Shown piece by piece: positions 23,288 through 33,861 of a DNA stretch of 64,000 bases. A program made the position numbers and the translations under genes. The notes under the pieces were generated by a model. The model did not search any database. It was given only the letters and a program-made list of their open reading frames with translations, and was not told where the DNA came from. Source of the stretch: Cronobacter universalis NCTC 9529 (GTDB lineage Bacteria > Pseudomonadota > Gammaproteobacteria > Enterobacterales > Enterobacteriaceae); the NCBI RefSeq assembly GCF_001277175.1, contig NZ_CP012257.1:124001-188000 (forward strand), in the 5' to 3' direction. Position 1 is the first letter of the stretch; each line of letters begins with the position of its first letter.

Positions 23288-24442
23288 ATGACGCGTAAAC
23301 AGGCCACCATCGCAGTGCGCAGCGGGCTCAATGACGACGAGCAGTACGGCTGCGTTGTCCCGCCGATTCACCTCTCCAGCACCTATAACTTCACCGGTTT
23401 TAATGAACCGCGCGCGCATGACTATTCCCGCCGCGGCAACCCGACGCGCGACGTGGTACAGCGTGCCCTGGCGGAGCTGGAAGGCGGCGCGGGCGCCGTG
23501 CTGACCAACACCGGCATGTCGGCGATCCATCTGGTCACCACCGTTTACCTGAAGCCCGGGGATCTGCTGGTGGCGCCGCATGACTGCTACGGCGGCAGCT
23601 ATCGCCTGTTCGACAGCCTCGCGAAACGCGGCTGTTATCGCGTGAAATTCGTCGATCAGGGCGATGAGGCGGCGCTGAAAGCGGCGCTTGCCGAACAACC
23701 GAAACTGGTGCTGGTGGAAAGCCCGAGCAATCCCTTGTTGCGCGTGGTGGATATTGCGAAAATTTGCGAACTTTCGCGCGCGGCCGGAGCCATAAGTGTG
23801 GTGGATAATACGTTCATGAGCCCGGCATTGCAGAACCCGCTGGCGCTGGGCGCCGATCTGGTTCTGCACTCCTGCACCAAATACCTCAACGGGCACTCCG
23901 ATGTGGTCGCAGGCGTGGTGATTGCGAAAGATCCTGAGCAGGTGACCGAGCTTGCCTGGTGGGCGAATAACATCGGCGTGACCGGCGGCGCGTTCGACAG
24001 CTACCTGCTGCTGCGCGGCCTGCGTACATTGAGCCCGCGTATGGAAGTGGCGCAGCGTAACGCCAGCGCGATTGTCGATTTCCTGAAGCAACAGCCGCGG
24101 GTGAAAAAGTTGTATCATCCGTCGCTGCCGGAGAATGCGGGGCATGAGATAGCCGCCCGCCAGCAGAAAGGCTTCGGCGCGATGCTGAGTTTTGAACTGG
24201 ATGGCGATGAAGAGACGCTGCGCCGTTTTCTCGGCGCGCTGGAGCTGTTCACGCTGGCGGAATCGTTAGGGGGCGTGGAGAGCCTGATTTCCCACGCCGC
24301 GACGATGACCCACGCCGGCATGGCGCCACAAGCGCGCGCCGCCGCGGGCATTTCCGAGACGCTGTTACGTATTTCGACCGGTATTGAAGATAGCGAAGAT
24401 TTAATTGCCGACCTGGAAAAAGCATTCCAGGCGGCGGGCTAA
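23288..24442 (+). CDS. metB: Cystathionine gamma-synthase MetB
   Basis: MetB joins O-succinylhomoserine and cysteine to make cystathionine, using pyridoxal phosphate. It is 384 aa, close to E. coli (386). The PLP lysine is Lys198 in LHSCTKYLNGHSDV. Other family motifs are YSRRGNPTRDVVQRALAELE and VESPSNPLLRVVD. It is nine bases ahead of metL and transcribed from the MetJ-controlled promoter. Confidence 0.97.
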   Translation: MTRKQATIAVRSGLNDDEQYGCVVPPIHLSSTYNFTGFNEPRAHDYSRRGNPTRDVVQRALAELEGGAGAVLTNTGMSAIHLVTTVYLKPGDLLVAPHDCYGGSYRLFDSLAKRGCYRVKFVDQGDEAALKAALAEQPKLVLVESPSNPLLRVVDIAKICELSRAAGAISVVDNTFMSPALQNPLALGADLVLHSCTKYLNGHSDVVAGVVIAKDPEQVTELAWWANNIGVTGGAFDSYLLLRGLRTLSPRMEVAQRNASAIVDFLKQQPRVKKLYHPSLPENAGHEIAARQQKGFGAMLSFELDGDEETLRRFLGALELFTLAESLGGVESLISHAATMTHAGMAPQARAAAGISETLLRISTGIEDSEDLIADLEKAFQAAG

Positions 24443-24451
24443 GGGGTAAGC

Positions 24452-26884
24452 ATGAGTGTTACAGCGCCTGCAGGGACGAACGGTCGTCAGCTGCACAAAT
24501 TTGGCGGCAGCAGTCTCGCCGACGTGAAATGTTACCTGCGCGTGGCGGGTATCATGGCCGACTATTCCCGCGCCGGGGATATGATGGTGGTGTCCGCGGC
24601 GGGCAGTACGACCAACCAGCTGATAAGCTGGCTGAAGTTAAGCCAGAACGATCGTCTCTCCGCGCATCAGGTGCAACAGGCGCTGCGCCGTTATCAGAGC
24701 GAGCTTATCTCCGGGCTGCTGCCCGCCTCGGTCGCCGACGGCCTGGTCAGCGAATTTATCCGCGACCTTGAGCGTCTCGCGGCGCTGCTGGACGGCACTA
24801 TCACCGACGCGGTTTACGCGGAAGTGGTCGGCCACGGCGAGATCTGGTCCGCGCGCCTGATGGCCGCGGTGCTCAATCAGCAGGGGATCGACGCCGCCTG
24901 GCTCGACGCGCGCGATTTCCTGCGTGCGGAGCGCGCCGCGCAGCCGCAGGTGAACGAAGGCCTCTCCTTCCCGCTGTTGCAGCAGTTGCTGGTGCAGCAC
25001 CCGAATAAACGTTTAGTCGTCACCGGGTTTATCTGCCGCAACGACGCGGGCGAAACCGTGCTGCTCGGCCGTAACGGCTCCGACTACTCGGCAACGCAAA
25101 TCGGCGCGCTGGCGGGTGTCTCGCGCGTCACCATCTGGAGCGACGTGGCGGGCGTTTACAGCGCCGACCCGCGCAAAGTTAAAGACGCCTGCTTACTGCC
25201 GCTGCTGCGCCTCGACGAAGCGAGCGAGCTGGCGCGTCTGGCCGCGCCCGTGCTGCACGCCCGCACGTTGCAGCCGGTTTCCGGCAGCGATATCGATCTA
25301 CAGCTGCGTTGCAGCTACAGCCCGGAGCAGGGCTCCACGCGCATTGAGCGCGTGCTGGCCTCCGGCACCGGCGCGCGTATCGTCACCAGTCATGATGATG
25401 TCTGCCTTATCGAATTTGAAGTGCCGTCGCACCAGGATTTCAAACTGGCGCATAAAGAGGTTGATGCGCTCTTAAGACGCGCCCAGCTGCGTCCGCTATC
25501 GGTCGGCGTGCATCCCGATCGCCGCCTGCTGCAACTCTGCTATACCTCGGAAGTCGTCGGCAGCGCGCTCAAATTGCTGGAAGACGCCGCGCTGCCGGGC
25601 GAGCTGCGCCTGCGTGAAGGGCTGGCGCTGGTGGCGCTGGTGGGGGCGGGCGTCTGCCGCAACCCGCTGCACAGCCATCGTTTCTGGCAGCAGCTGAAAG
25701 ATCAGCCGGTAGAGTTTATCTGGCAGTCGGAAGAGGCCATCAGCCTGGTGGCGGTGCTGCGTACCGGCCCGACGGAGAGCCTGATCCAGGGGCTGCACCA
25801 GTCGCTGTTCCGCGCGGAAAAACGTATCGGATTAGTGCTGTTCGGCAAGGGAAATATCGGCTCGCGCTGGCTGGAGCTGTTCGCGCGCGAGCAGGAGACG
25901 CTCTCTGCCCGCACCGGCCTTGAGTTTGTACTGGCGGGCGTGGTGGACAGCCGCCGCAGCCTGCTGAATTACGACGGCCTGGACGCGAGCCGCGCGCTGG
26001 CGTTCTTTAATGATGAAGCGGTGGAGCAGGATGAAGAGTCGCTGTTCCTGTGGATGCGCGCGCACCCGTACGACGATTTAGTGGTGCTGGACGTCACCGC
26101 AAGCCAGGATCTGGCGGATCAGTATCTCGATTTCGCAAGCCACGGTTTTCACGTGATCAGCGCCAATAAACTGGCGGGCGCGAGCAACAGCCAGAAATAC
26201 CGTCAAATCCGCGACGCCTTTGCGAAAACGGGACGCCACTGGCTCTATAACGCGACCGTCGGCGCCGGACTGCCGGTGAACCATACGGTGCGCGATCTGC
26301 GCGACAGCGGCGATTCGATTCTCTCCATCAGCGGGATTTTCTCCGGCACGCTGTCGTGGCTGTTTTTACAGTTCGACGGTACGGTGCCGTTTACCGAGCT
26401 GGTGGACCAGGCGTGGCAGCAGGGGTTGACGGAGCCGGACCCGCGCGTGGATCTCTCCGGTAAAGATGTGATGCGCAAGTTAGTTATCCTGGCGCGCGAG
26501 GCGGGCTACGATATCGAACCCGATCAGGTGCGCGTGGAGTCGCTGGTGCCGGCCGGGTGCGAAGAGGGATCGGTGGATCACTTCTTTGAATATGGCGACG
26601 CGCTGAACGAGCAGATGGTGCAGCGTCTTGAAGCGGCGCGCGAGCTGGGCCTGGTGCTGCGCTATGTGGCGCGCTTTGACGCCAACGGCAAGGCGCGCGT
26701 CGGCGTCGAGGCGGTGCGTCCTGAGCATCCGCTGGCGTCGCTGCTGCCTTGCGATAACGTGTTCGCTATTGAAAGCCGCTGGTATCGCGATAACCCGTTA
26801 GTTATCCGCGGGCCAGGCGCCGGGCGCGACGTGACCGCCGGGGCGATTCAGTCGGATCTTAACCGTCTGGCGCAGTTGCTCTGA
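24452..26884 (+). CDS. metL: Aspartokinase II / homoserine dehydrogenase II MetL
   Basis: This bifunctional enzyme carries out the first and third steps from aspartate to homoserine for methionine synthesis. It is 810 aa, as in E. coli. The N-terminal kinase begins at KFGGSSLAD (residues 16-24) and includes VLLGRNGSDYSATQIGALAG. A linker follows, then the C-terminal dehydrogenase with its NAD(P) fold at LVLFGKGNIGSRWLELF and the substrate region GIFSGTLSWLF. It is the second gene of metBL. Confidence 0.97.
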   Translation: MSVTAPAGTNGRQLHKFGGSSLADVKCYLRVAGIMADYSRAGDMMVVSAAGSTTNQLISWLKLSQNDRLSAHQVQQALRRYQSELISGLLPASVADGLVSEFIRDLERLAALLDGTITDAVYAEVVGHGEIWSARLMAAVLNQQGIDAAWLDARDFLRAERAAQPQVNEGLSFPLLQQLLVQHPNKRLVVTGFICRNDAGETVLLGRNGSDYSATQIGALAGVSRVTIWSDVAGVYSADPRKVKDACLLPLLRLDEASELARLAAPVLHARTLQPVSGSDIDLQLRCSYSPEQGSTRIERVLASGTGARIVTSHDDVCLIEFEVPSHQDFKLAHKEVDALLRRAQLRPLSVGVHPDRRLLQLCYTSEVVGSALKLLEDAALPGELRLREGLALVALVGAGVCRNPLHSHRFWQQLKDQPVEFIWQSEEAISLVAVLRTGPTESLIQGLHQSLFRAEKRIGLVLFGKGNIGSRWLELFAREQETLSARTGLEFVLAGVVDSRRSLLNYDGLDASRALAFFNDEAVEQDEESLFLWMRAHPYDDLVVLDVTASQDLADQYLDFASHGFHVISANKLAGASNSQKYRQIRDAFAKTGRHWLYNATVGAGLPVNHTVRDLRDSGDSILSISGIFSGTLSWLFLQFDGTVPFTELVDQAWQQGLTEPDPRVDLSGKDVMRKLVILAREAGYDIEPDQVRVESLVPAGCEEGSVDHFFEYGDALNEQMVQRLEAARELGLVLRYVARFDANGKARVGVEAVRPEHPLASLLPCDNVFAIESRWYRDNPLVIRGPGAGRDVTAGAIQSDLNRLAQLL

Positions 26885-26890
26885 TTTCAC

Positions 26891-27155
26891 CGTGGTGGGT
26901 GCGCTGCGCTTACCCACCCTACGTAATGCCTGCGTTTTATTTTGTAGGGCGGGTAAGCGTTAGCGCACCCGCCGTGCCAGATAATATCCCAACGCCACAT
27001 CCCTTGTAGGGCGGGTAAGCGTCAGCGCACCCGCCGTACCAGATAATATCCAACGCCACATCCCCTGTAGGGCGGGTAAGCGTCAGCGCACCCGCCGGTC
27101 AGAAACATCCAACGCCACATCCCTTGTAGGGCGGGTAAGCGCCAGCGCACCCGCC
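26891..27155. repeat. REP-like array: one inverted copy plus four tandem copies (locus B)
   Basis: After an inverted copy at 26891-26923, four direct copies of TGTAGGGCGGGTAAGCG followed by AGCGCACCCGCC begin at 26943, 27005, 27066 and 27125. Periods are 62, 61 and 59 bp. The spacers also repeat (CAGATAATATCC and AACGCCACATCCC), so whole units of about 60 bp were duplicated. The array fills the gap between metL and the metF operator, the main content of 26885-27297. Confidence 0.9.
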
Positions 27156-27297
27156 ATGCCAGATAACACCCCACGCCTTTCTTCCGCTGTACAACCTTTG
27201 CGCACTTCCCCGTCATGAACCTTTTTCATCTTCGCTGAAAAATACTCACATCAAGTGATGATTTACCTGTTGACGCCATCCGGCTTTTCCGTCATTT

Positions 27298-27329
27298 TTA
27301 CATCTGGACGTCTAAACGTATAGAAGTCA
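27298..27329. promoter_or_regulatory. MetJ operator of metF, four met boxes
   Basis: Tandem 8-mers TTACATCT, GGACGTCT, AAACGTAT and AGAAGTCA match the met-box consensus, with the second closest. They lie 39 bp before the metF start, as in E. coli. Confidence 0.83.
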
Positions 27330-27365
27330 ACACACGCGACCACGACACAGCGATTGATGAGGTAA

Positions 27366-28274
<909 letters not shown>

Positions 28275-28290
28275 CCCTTTCGGGTTAATA

Positions 28291-28316
28291 AAGGGGAGGC
28301 GCAAGCCTCCTTTTTT
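28291..28316 (+). terminator. Terminator of metF
   Basis: GGAGGC / GCCTCC with a GCAA loop and six T, 20 bases after metF. Confidence 0.85.
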
Positions 28317-28622
28317 GTGGCGGGCGCTAACGCGATTGTTACAAAACATATCTTTCAGCACGCCACGCAACTTGTACAAGATTATCATAGGCTGTACAGG
28401 TTGTTTTTCCTTAAGTTAAATCTCAGCGTGTTTTCGCTTTCTGTAGAGATGATTACGCATCGCCGATGCTATTTCTGACTGTTAGCACACATATTATTGC
28501 GACTGTTTTGATATTAATAAACAAACCAGGCGTAACAGCTATCGGAGCGATATAAAAATACACGTTATGTCTTAATCATTATTGCCGATATGCTGTGTAA
28601 GAAACCTTCCTGGATAGCAATA
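28317..28622. other. Intergenic stretch between metF and the PAS-MCP gene
   Basis: This AT-richer stretch of about 306 bp presumably holds the promoter of the next gene. I see no recognisable operator, RNA gene or repeat in it. Confidence 0.5.
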
Positions 28623-29912
28623 ATGATTAGCACGATAACCAATATTTTAAAAAATCACGCGGCGTTTGCTGCGATAAAAGAACATATGGCGGTTATTCTT
28701 TTCCGCCCTGATGGCACTATTGTGGAGGCGAATCCGCCTTTCCAGAATGCCATGGGATATTCGCTTAGCGAACTGGTGGGGAAGCACCACCGCATGTTCT
28801 GCTCGCCGGAATATGCGGCGAGCCCGGAATATAAACAGTTCTGGCACCGTCTCGGACGCGGCGAAACCTTCAGCGATAAATTCCAGCGTTATAAAAAAGA
28901 CGGCAGCGAAATGTGGCTGGAGGCGAACTATATTCCGGTCATCGGCAAAAACAATAACGTTGAGTATGTTCTTAAACTGGCGCGTGATATCTCAGGAAGG
29001 ATCCATGACGCGCTGAACAAAGACGCTATCCTCAAGGCGGCGCACCGCTCTATGGCGATTATTGAATTTACGCCGGACGGGCATATCGTCTCTGCCAACG
29101 AGAACTTCTGTAAGGCTTCCGGGTACACGCTGAACGAAATTATCGGCAAGCATCATCGTATTTTCTGCGAGCGCGAGTACGCGATGAGCGCGGAGTACGC
29201 GGATTTCTGGCGCAAGCTGAACCACGGCGAATTCGCCTCCGGCGATTTCCGCCGCGTGACCAAACATCGTCATGAACTCTGGCTGCGCGCCAGCTACAGC
29301 CCGGTGTTTGACGATAAAGGCCGTCTCTATCGCGTGGTGAAATTCGCCTATGACGTAACGGCTGAAGTACAGAAGAGTCGCGATGAGCGCCAGGCGACGG
29401 AAAGAGCGGAAGCCGTCTCCCGCGAGACGCTCACCAAAACGGTTGAGATCAGAAAGACCTTAGACGACTGCGTTACCGCGATGGAGAATATCCAAAGCAA
29501 TATGGAGCAGGTTATCGCTATCGTGACCAACCTGAAAAATGACTCTGAAAGTATTATGGATCTGTCGTCCGTCATCGCGCAGATAGCGACCCAGACCAAA
29601 CTGCTGTCGCTTAACGCCTCGGTGGAAGCGGCGCGGGCGGGCGATGCGGGTAAAGGCTTTTCTGTCGTCGCCACCGAGGTGAAATCGCTGGCTGACCGTA
29701 TCGATGACGCGACCGGAAAAATAACGCGCATCACCGAGAAAAACGATCACCTGACGAAAAGCGCGCTCGACTCTATCTGTCGCAGCGGTGACGCGGTGGC
29801 GTCCACGACAGCTATTTCCCGCGAGGCGTTAACGCTGACCAAAGAGATTGAAGGCTACGCCAAAAATATTCTCGAAGCCGTCAACGCGATCGGCAAAGTC
29901 ATTAATGCCTGA
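28623..29912 (+). CDS. Soluble double-PAS methyl-accepting chemotaxis-like protein (BdlA-like)
   Basis: The 429-aa protein has no membrane segment. PAS 1 (about residues 15-125) and PAS 2 (about 137-248) are clear duplicates: [17 protein letters not shown] and [18 protein letters not shown] short chemoreceptor signalling domain follows (260-429), with the hairpin region [20 protein letters not shown] and [14 protein letters not shown]. The architecture is that of the Pseudomonas biofilm-dispersion protein BdlA. PAS domains of this kind often bind haem or FAD, but no cofactor ligand can be assigned. The C-terminus (GKVINA) lacks an NWETF-type CheR tether. I use the ATG at 28623; an ATG at 28590 has no ribosome site. 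Confidence 0.85.
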   Translation: MISTITNILKNHAAFAAIKEHMAVILFRPDGTIVEANPPFQNAMGYSLSELVGKHHRMFCSPEYAASPEYKQFWHRLGRGETFSDKFQRYKKDGSEMWLEANYIPVIGKNNNVEYVLKLARDISGRIHDALNKDAILKAAHRSMAIIEFTPDGHIVSANENFCKASGYTLNEIIGKHHRIFCEREYAMSAEYADFWRKLNHGEFASGDFRRVTKHRHELWLRASYSPVFDDKGRLYRVVKFAYDVTAEVQKSRDERQATERAEAVSRETLTKTVEIRKTLDDCVTAMENIQSNMEQVIAIVTNLKNDSESIMDLSSVIAQIATQTKLLSLNASVEAARAGDAGKGFSVVATEVKSLADRIDDATGKITRITEKNDHLTKSALDSICRSGDAVASTTAISREALTLTKEIEGYAKNILEAVNAIGKVINA

Positions 29913-29990
29913 CGGTCCGCGGCGACGTCATGAATAATCGCAACGTCTGTAGTGTTTTAATGCGTAATATTTGTGGCGGCGCCCGGCATA

Positions 29991-30030
29991 CAGCCGTTTC
30001 CGGCGATAACCGGAACTGGCTGATTATTTT
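29991..30030 (+). terminator. Terminator-like hairpin after the PAS-MCP gene
   Basis: CAGCCGTTTCCGG pairs with CCGGAACTGGCTG (11 of 13 positions) and is followed by ATTATTTT. It lies 79 bases past the stop and separates the gene from mqo. Confidence 0.55.
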
Positions 30031-30186
30031 AGTGAAATGCGGTGGCGCTATTTACGCGCATGGCATGCGAAACGTCTGATATAACCGCACGCTTCTTACG
30101 GTTGTTAATTTTTTGTTTTAATAATTTTAAAAAGTTAATTGATGCGTTAAAATAATCAGCTAAATTTTCAATGATAGTTGATTGTG

Positions 30187-31845
30187 ATGTCTAAAATGAT
30201 CCTCAGCGGAAAACGCGCGCCTGCTTTCTCGCTTATTGCTTTACTTGTCAGTTCAGCCGCTTATGCGGAAAACACCACGGAAAAAACCGATGTTCTGCTG
30301 ATTGGCGGCGGCATCATGAGCGCGTCGCTCGGTACCGTCCTTCAGGAGATCCAGCCGGACTGGAAACAGCTGATGGTGGAAAAACTCGACGGCGTGGCGC
30401 TCGAATCCTCTAACGGCTGGAACAACGCCGGGACCGGCCACTCGGCGAACATGGAGCTGAACTACACGCCGGAGCGTGAAGACGGTTCGATCGACGTGAC
30501 CAAAGCGCTGGAAATCAACGAAGCGTTTATGATTTCGCGCCAGTTCTGGTCTTCTCAGGTGAAGCGCGGCGTGCTCAACGATCCGCACTCCTTTATTAAC
30601 TCCACGCCGCACATGAGCTTTGTCTGGGGCGATAAAAATGTGGAGTACCTGACCAAACGTTATCAGGCGCTGCAGCAGACCACGCTGTTCCAGGGCATGC
30701 AGTTCTCCACCGATCAGCAGCAAATCAAAAAATGGGCGCCGCTGATTATCGAAGGCCGCGATCCGAAGCAGAAAGTCGCCGCCACCTGGACGCCGGTCGG
30801 CACCGACGTGAACTACGGCGAAATTACCCGCCAGCTGGTGGGCAGCCTGAAAAAAACCAGCAACTTCAAACTGGAAACCTCCTCTGAAGTTACCGATTTC
30901 AAACGCAACGCCGATAACTCCTGGCACGTCACCATCACCGATGTGAACAGCGGGAAAGAGCACGCCGTGGACGCGAAGTATGTGTTCATCGGCGCGGGCG
31001 GCGGCGCGCTGAAGCTGCTGCAAAAAACCGGCATTCCGGAAGCGGACAACTACGCAGGTTTCCCGGTTGGCGGCTCGTTCCTGGTGTCTGAAAACCCGGA
31101 AATCGCCCGTCAGCACGGCGAGAAAGTCTATGGCCAGGCGTCCGTCGGCGCGCCGCCGATGTCCGTACCGCACCTTGACGCCCGCTTCCTGGACGGCAAA
31201 CGCGTGGTGCTGTTCGGGCCGTTCGCGACCTTCTCCACCAAATTCCTGAAAAATGGTTCGTTCTTCGATCTGCTGAGCACTACCACCACCAGCAACTTTA
31301 TGCCGATGACCGATGTGGGCCTCGATAACTTTGATCTGGTGAAATACCTGATTGGTCAGGTCATGCTGAGCGATGAAGACCGTTTTGAAGCGCTGAAAGA
31401 GTACTACCCGACGGCGCGTAAAGAGGACTGGAAGCTTATCCAGGCCGGCCAGCGTGTCCAGATCATCAAGAAAGACCCGGAGAAGGGCGGCGTGCTGAAG
31501 CTGGGCACCGAAATCGTCACCGACCAGCAGAAAACCCTGGCGGCGCTGCTTGGCGCATCGCCTGGCGCTTCCACCGCGGCCCCGATCTCCATCAACGTCA
31601 TCAAGCAACTGTTCCCGGAGCAGTACAAATCGGAAGCCTGGCAGAGCAAGCTGCGTGAGATCGTGCCGAGCTACGGTCAGAAGCTGAACGGCAACGTGGC
31701 GCTGACCCAGCAGGTATGGGATGAGACGGCGGCGACGCTGCAGCTCACCAAACCGCCGGTGATCCAGATGAAAGACGCGAAACCCGCCACGCCGGAAGCC
31801 AAACCGGCACAAGCAGCCAGCCCGCAGCACGATATGGCGCTGTAA
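30187..31845 (+). CDS. mqo: Malate:quinone oxidoreductase Mqo
   Basis: Mqo oxidises malate to oxaloacetate and donates electrons to quinone, an FAD enzyme at the inner membrane. It is 552 aa. Residues 37-45 hold the FAD loop LLIGGGIMS, followed by [20 protein letters not shown]. Ahead of it is a hydrophobic, signal-like leader ([20 protein letters not shown]), which the E. coli enzyme also has. The C-terminus is a low-complexity Ala/Pro/Lys tail ending QHDMAL. I chose the ATG at 30187 over the TTG at 30178. E. coli mqo lies elsewhere on the chromosome. Confidence 0.95.
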   Translation: MSKMILSGKRAPAFSLIALLVSSAAYAENTTEKTDVLLIGGGIMSASLGTVLQEIQPDWKQLMVEKLDGVALESSNGWNNAGTGHSANMELNYTPEREDGSIDVTKALEINEAFMISRQFWSSQVKRGVLNDPHSFINSTPHMSFVWGDKNVEYLTKRYQALQQTTLFQGMQFSTDQQQIKKWAPLIIEGRDPKQKVAATWTPVGTDVNYGEITRQLVGSLKKTSNFKLETSSEVTDFKRNADNSWHVTITDVNSGKEHAVDAKYVFIGAGGGALKLLQKTGIPEADNYAGFPVGGSFLVSENPEIARQHGEKVYGQASVGAPPMSVPHLDARFLDGKRVVLFGPFATFSTKFLKNGSFFDLLSTTTTSNFMPMTDVGLDNFDLVKYLIGQVMLSDEDRFEALKEYYPTARKEDWKLIQAGQRVQIIKKDPEKGGVLKLGTEIVTDQQKTLAALLGASPGASTAAPISINVIKQLFPEQYKSEAWQSKLREIVPSYGQKLNGNVALTQQVWDETAATLQLTKPPVIQMKDAKPATPEAKPAQAASPQHDMAL

Positions 31846-31862
31846 GCACGATTGCGCAATGC

Positions 31863-31896
31863 AAGAAAGGAGGCCGCTGGCCTCCTTTCTTTTTTG
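31863..31896 (+). terminator. Terminator of mqo
   Basis: AAGAAAGGAGGCC / GGCCTCCTTTCTT is a 13-bp stem with a 3-nt loop and a T run, 17 bases after the stop. Confidence 0.92.
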
Positions 31897-32435
31897 TACG
31901 GCGCTGGCGCTGTTAATGGTCACTGTAAGATAAACGCTTAACGACTCACCCCCCTCACGTCCGTCACACCAGGGTTTGCTCTTTACTTTCCATTCAAATA
32001 AATAATCAATAATAAAGATAATGCCCTGCGATAATTATTGCCCATTGGGGTTTTCTTATTGCCAGGGTAATAGCGCTTTCCTTTTTTATTTCTTACTGAA
32101 ATTGCGTCTTCCTGATATTTAGGAAATCGGCCCGGTATTTTCCAGATGATTATTTTTAAAGGTGTTTTCAGAGTGAATCGGCTTATTCATAGAGGCTGTT
32201 AGAGGTCCGTCTATTGTTACGTGACGGATGCTTTTTATAATGCACACATCATTGTGGCGCTGTTAATAACCACTCTCGTTAAAACAGGTACGATCGCTAC
32301 CCATAACGATTAATAACAGCGTAACGTTCAGCGCTGGCGGTAAATAAGCGCGCCATAGTCACCCTTAGCGCGATGTTTAACGATGGTGGCGCACCTGTTT
32401 TATCCTGATACGCAAGGCGCACTCGGGATGAAAAG
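31897..32435. other. AT-rich upstream region of the fimbrial operon
   Basis: About 540 bp of AT-rich sequence without a credible gene lies between the mqo terminator and the fimbrial leader palindromes. It must hold the fimbrial promoter. I looked for paired inverted repeats of the kind that flank an invertible fim switch and found none convincing. GCGCTGTTAAT occurs twice (about 31914 and 32257) and is probably chance. Confidence 0.5.
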
Positions 32436-32481
32436 TATATTCACAGGCTGTGAATATATTCCGGCTATTTTAATAAATAGC
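32436..32481. promoter_or_regulatory. Two adjacent perfect palindromes in the fimbrial operon leader
   Basis: TATATTCACAG-G-CTGTGAATATA (32436-32458) is a perfect 11-bp inverted repeat. Five bases later comes GCTATTT-TAAT-AAATAGC (32464-32481), a perfect 7-bp repeat. Both lie within 75 bp of the major-pilin start. They could be regulator operators or leader-RNA hairpins. Confidence 0.7.
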
Positions 32482-32509
32482 TTAACTTTTAATGTAACCA
32501 GGATGATAT

Positions 32510-33067
32510 ATGAAAAAGTTAGCACTTGGCCTTTCTTTAGCTGCGGCAATGGGATTGGCTGCTACCGCGCAGGCGGCTTCCACCGGCACAATTACCTTTG
32601 AAGGGGAACTGACGGCAACATCATGTGACGTAACCGTAGACGGTCAGGGCGCAGACGCGACCATTACGCTGCCGACGCTGGGTATCAATCAGCTCGAAGC
32701 CGCCGGTAAAACGGCGGGTCGCACCAATTTTGTGATGGAGCTTGCCAACTGTGAAGGCACGCTGACCACGGTGGCCGCTTACTTTGAAGCGGGCGCCTCG
32801 GTCGATCCGGTGACCGGCCGCCTGAAAAACGCCACGGGTACGGATAATGCCAAAAACGTCAGCCTCCAGCTGCGCGATGGTTCCAGCTCTTCCTATGCCG
32901 TGATTAAAGCAGGTAGCGCAAGCCAGGCGACCGATACCACCTATATCGCCTATGACACTACCGACGGCAGCGCCACGCTGCCTTACGCCGTGGAATATTA
33001 CGCAGAAGATGCGACCACTGCCGGTAAGGTTAACAGCAGCGTCGTTTACTCGCTGATGTATAAGTAA
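32510..33067 (+). CDS. Type 1-like major fimbrial subunit
   Basis: This is a chaperone-usher major pilin of 185 aa. A signal peptide (MKKLALGLSLAAAMGLAATA) is cut near residue 22 or 23. The pilin domain has the conserved disulfide pair Cys39 (ATSCDVTV) and Cys81 (ELANCEGT) and ends in a beta zipper with a penultimate tyrosine (YSLMYK). AGGA precedes the ATG. It is first of four genes. The family is clear, but the specific fimbrial type is not named here. Confidence 0.92.
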   Translation: MKKLALGLSLAAAMGLAATAQAASTGTITFEGELTATSCDVTVDGQGADATITLPTLGINQLEAAGKTAGRTNFVMELANCEGTLTTVAAYFEAGASVDPVTGRLKNATGTDNAKNVSLQLRDGSSSSYAVIKAGSASQATDTTYIAYDTTDGSATLPYAVEYYAEDATTAGKVNSSVVYSLMYK

Positions 33068-33074
33068 AAACGCG

Positions 33075-33097
33075 ACAGGAGGGGCCGCCCCTCCTGT
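33075..33097 (+). terminator. Intra-operon hairpin after the major pilin gene
   Basis: ACAGGAGGGG / CCCCTCCTGT is a perfect 10-bp stem with a 3-nt loop, followed by ATTTCCTT and no long T run. It sits in the 53-bp gap before the chaperone gene. It probably attenuates read-through or stabilises the pilin mRNA, favouring the major subunit over downstream products. Confidence 0.7.
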
Positions 33098-33120
33098 ATT
33101 TCCTTAAGGGAGTAAATAGC

Positions 33121-33816
33121 ATGGCGCATACCCTTTCCTGGAAAGGCGCGTTTTTTGCGCTGGCGACGTGGTTCGCCTGCCCGGCGGCCATCGCCAGTAT
33201 CGTGATTACCGGCACCCGCGTGATTTACCCGAGCGATGCGCCGGAGGTCAGCGTAAAGCTCGATAATAAAGGCGCCTCGCCGGTATTAATTCAAAGCTGG
33301 ATCGATAACGGCAACGCAGACGCCGCGCCGGAAACCATCCAGGTGCCCTTTATTTTAACGCCGCCCATTAACCGGGTAGAGCCGGATAAAGGCCAGACGC
33401 TGCGTATTACCTTTACCGGTAAATTACTGCCGGCGGATCGTGAATCGGTTTACTGGCTTAACGTGCTGGAAATCCCCGCCAAAAAAGCGACGCTCAGCGA
33501 TAACTATCTACAGGTCGCGTTTCGCTCGCGCATTAAATTATTTCTCCGGCCCACAGGGCTTGAAGGCAATGCGAATGAAGCGGTCTCACATGTGACCTGG
33601 CGCGCCAGTGGTCAGACTATCGAGGCGATAAACCCCACGCCCTATTTTATTTCTCTGGTCAGGCTGAAGGTGAACGGGAAAACCGTTGATGCCGACATGA
33701 TCGCGCCAAAATCCACCATGACGGTAAAACTGCCCGGCAGTCCGGGAAATAAACTCGCAGGCGTCTTTGTCAATGATTATGGCGCGCTGAATGAATTCGA
33801 GGCGACGCTGAAATAA
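33121..33816 (+). CDS. Periplasmic fimbrial chaperone
   Basis: The 231-aa protein is a PapD/FimC-type chaperone that caps pilin subunits in the periplasm. After a signal peptide (to about residue 25, AIA-S) come two immunoglobulin-like domains. Motifs include the G1-strand-like YWLNVLEIPAKK, ITGTRVIYPSDAPEVSVKLD near the start, and a basic FRSRIKLFLRPTG segment. The loop before strand G1 is short, as in FGS chaperones. It lies between the major pilin and usher genes. Confidence 0.93.
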   Translation: MAHTLSWKGAFFALATWFACPAAIASIVITGTRVIYPSDAPEVSVKLDNKGASPVLIQSWIDNGNADAAPETIQVPFILTPPINRVEPDKGQTLRITFTGKLLPADRESVYWLNVLEIPAKKATLSDNYLQVAFRSRIKLFLRPTGLEGNANEAVSHVTWRASGQTIEAINPTPYFISLVRLKVNGKTVDADMIAPKSTMTVKLPGSPGNKLAGVFVNDYGALNEFEATLK

Positions 33817-33861
33817 GCCGTCGCTCTGTTTATTCAACTATCACCCTAAAAGAGAAGCGTG

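Noticed and set aside
30253..31923. 556-codon open frame antisense to mqo
   Set aside because: It is a by-product of GC-rich codon use in mqo. The sense frame is a clear Mqo with start, terminator and family match.
31897..32509. Invertible fim-type phase switch upstream of the pilin gene
   Set aside because: I found no convincing pair of separated inverted repeats and no recombinase gene nearby.
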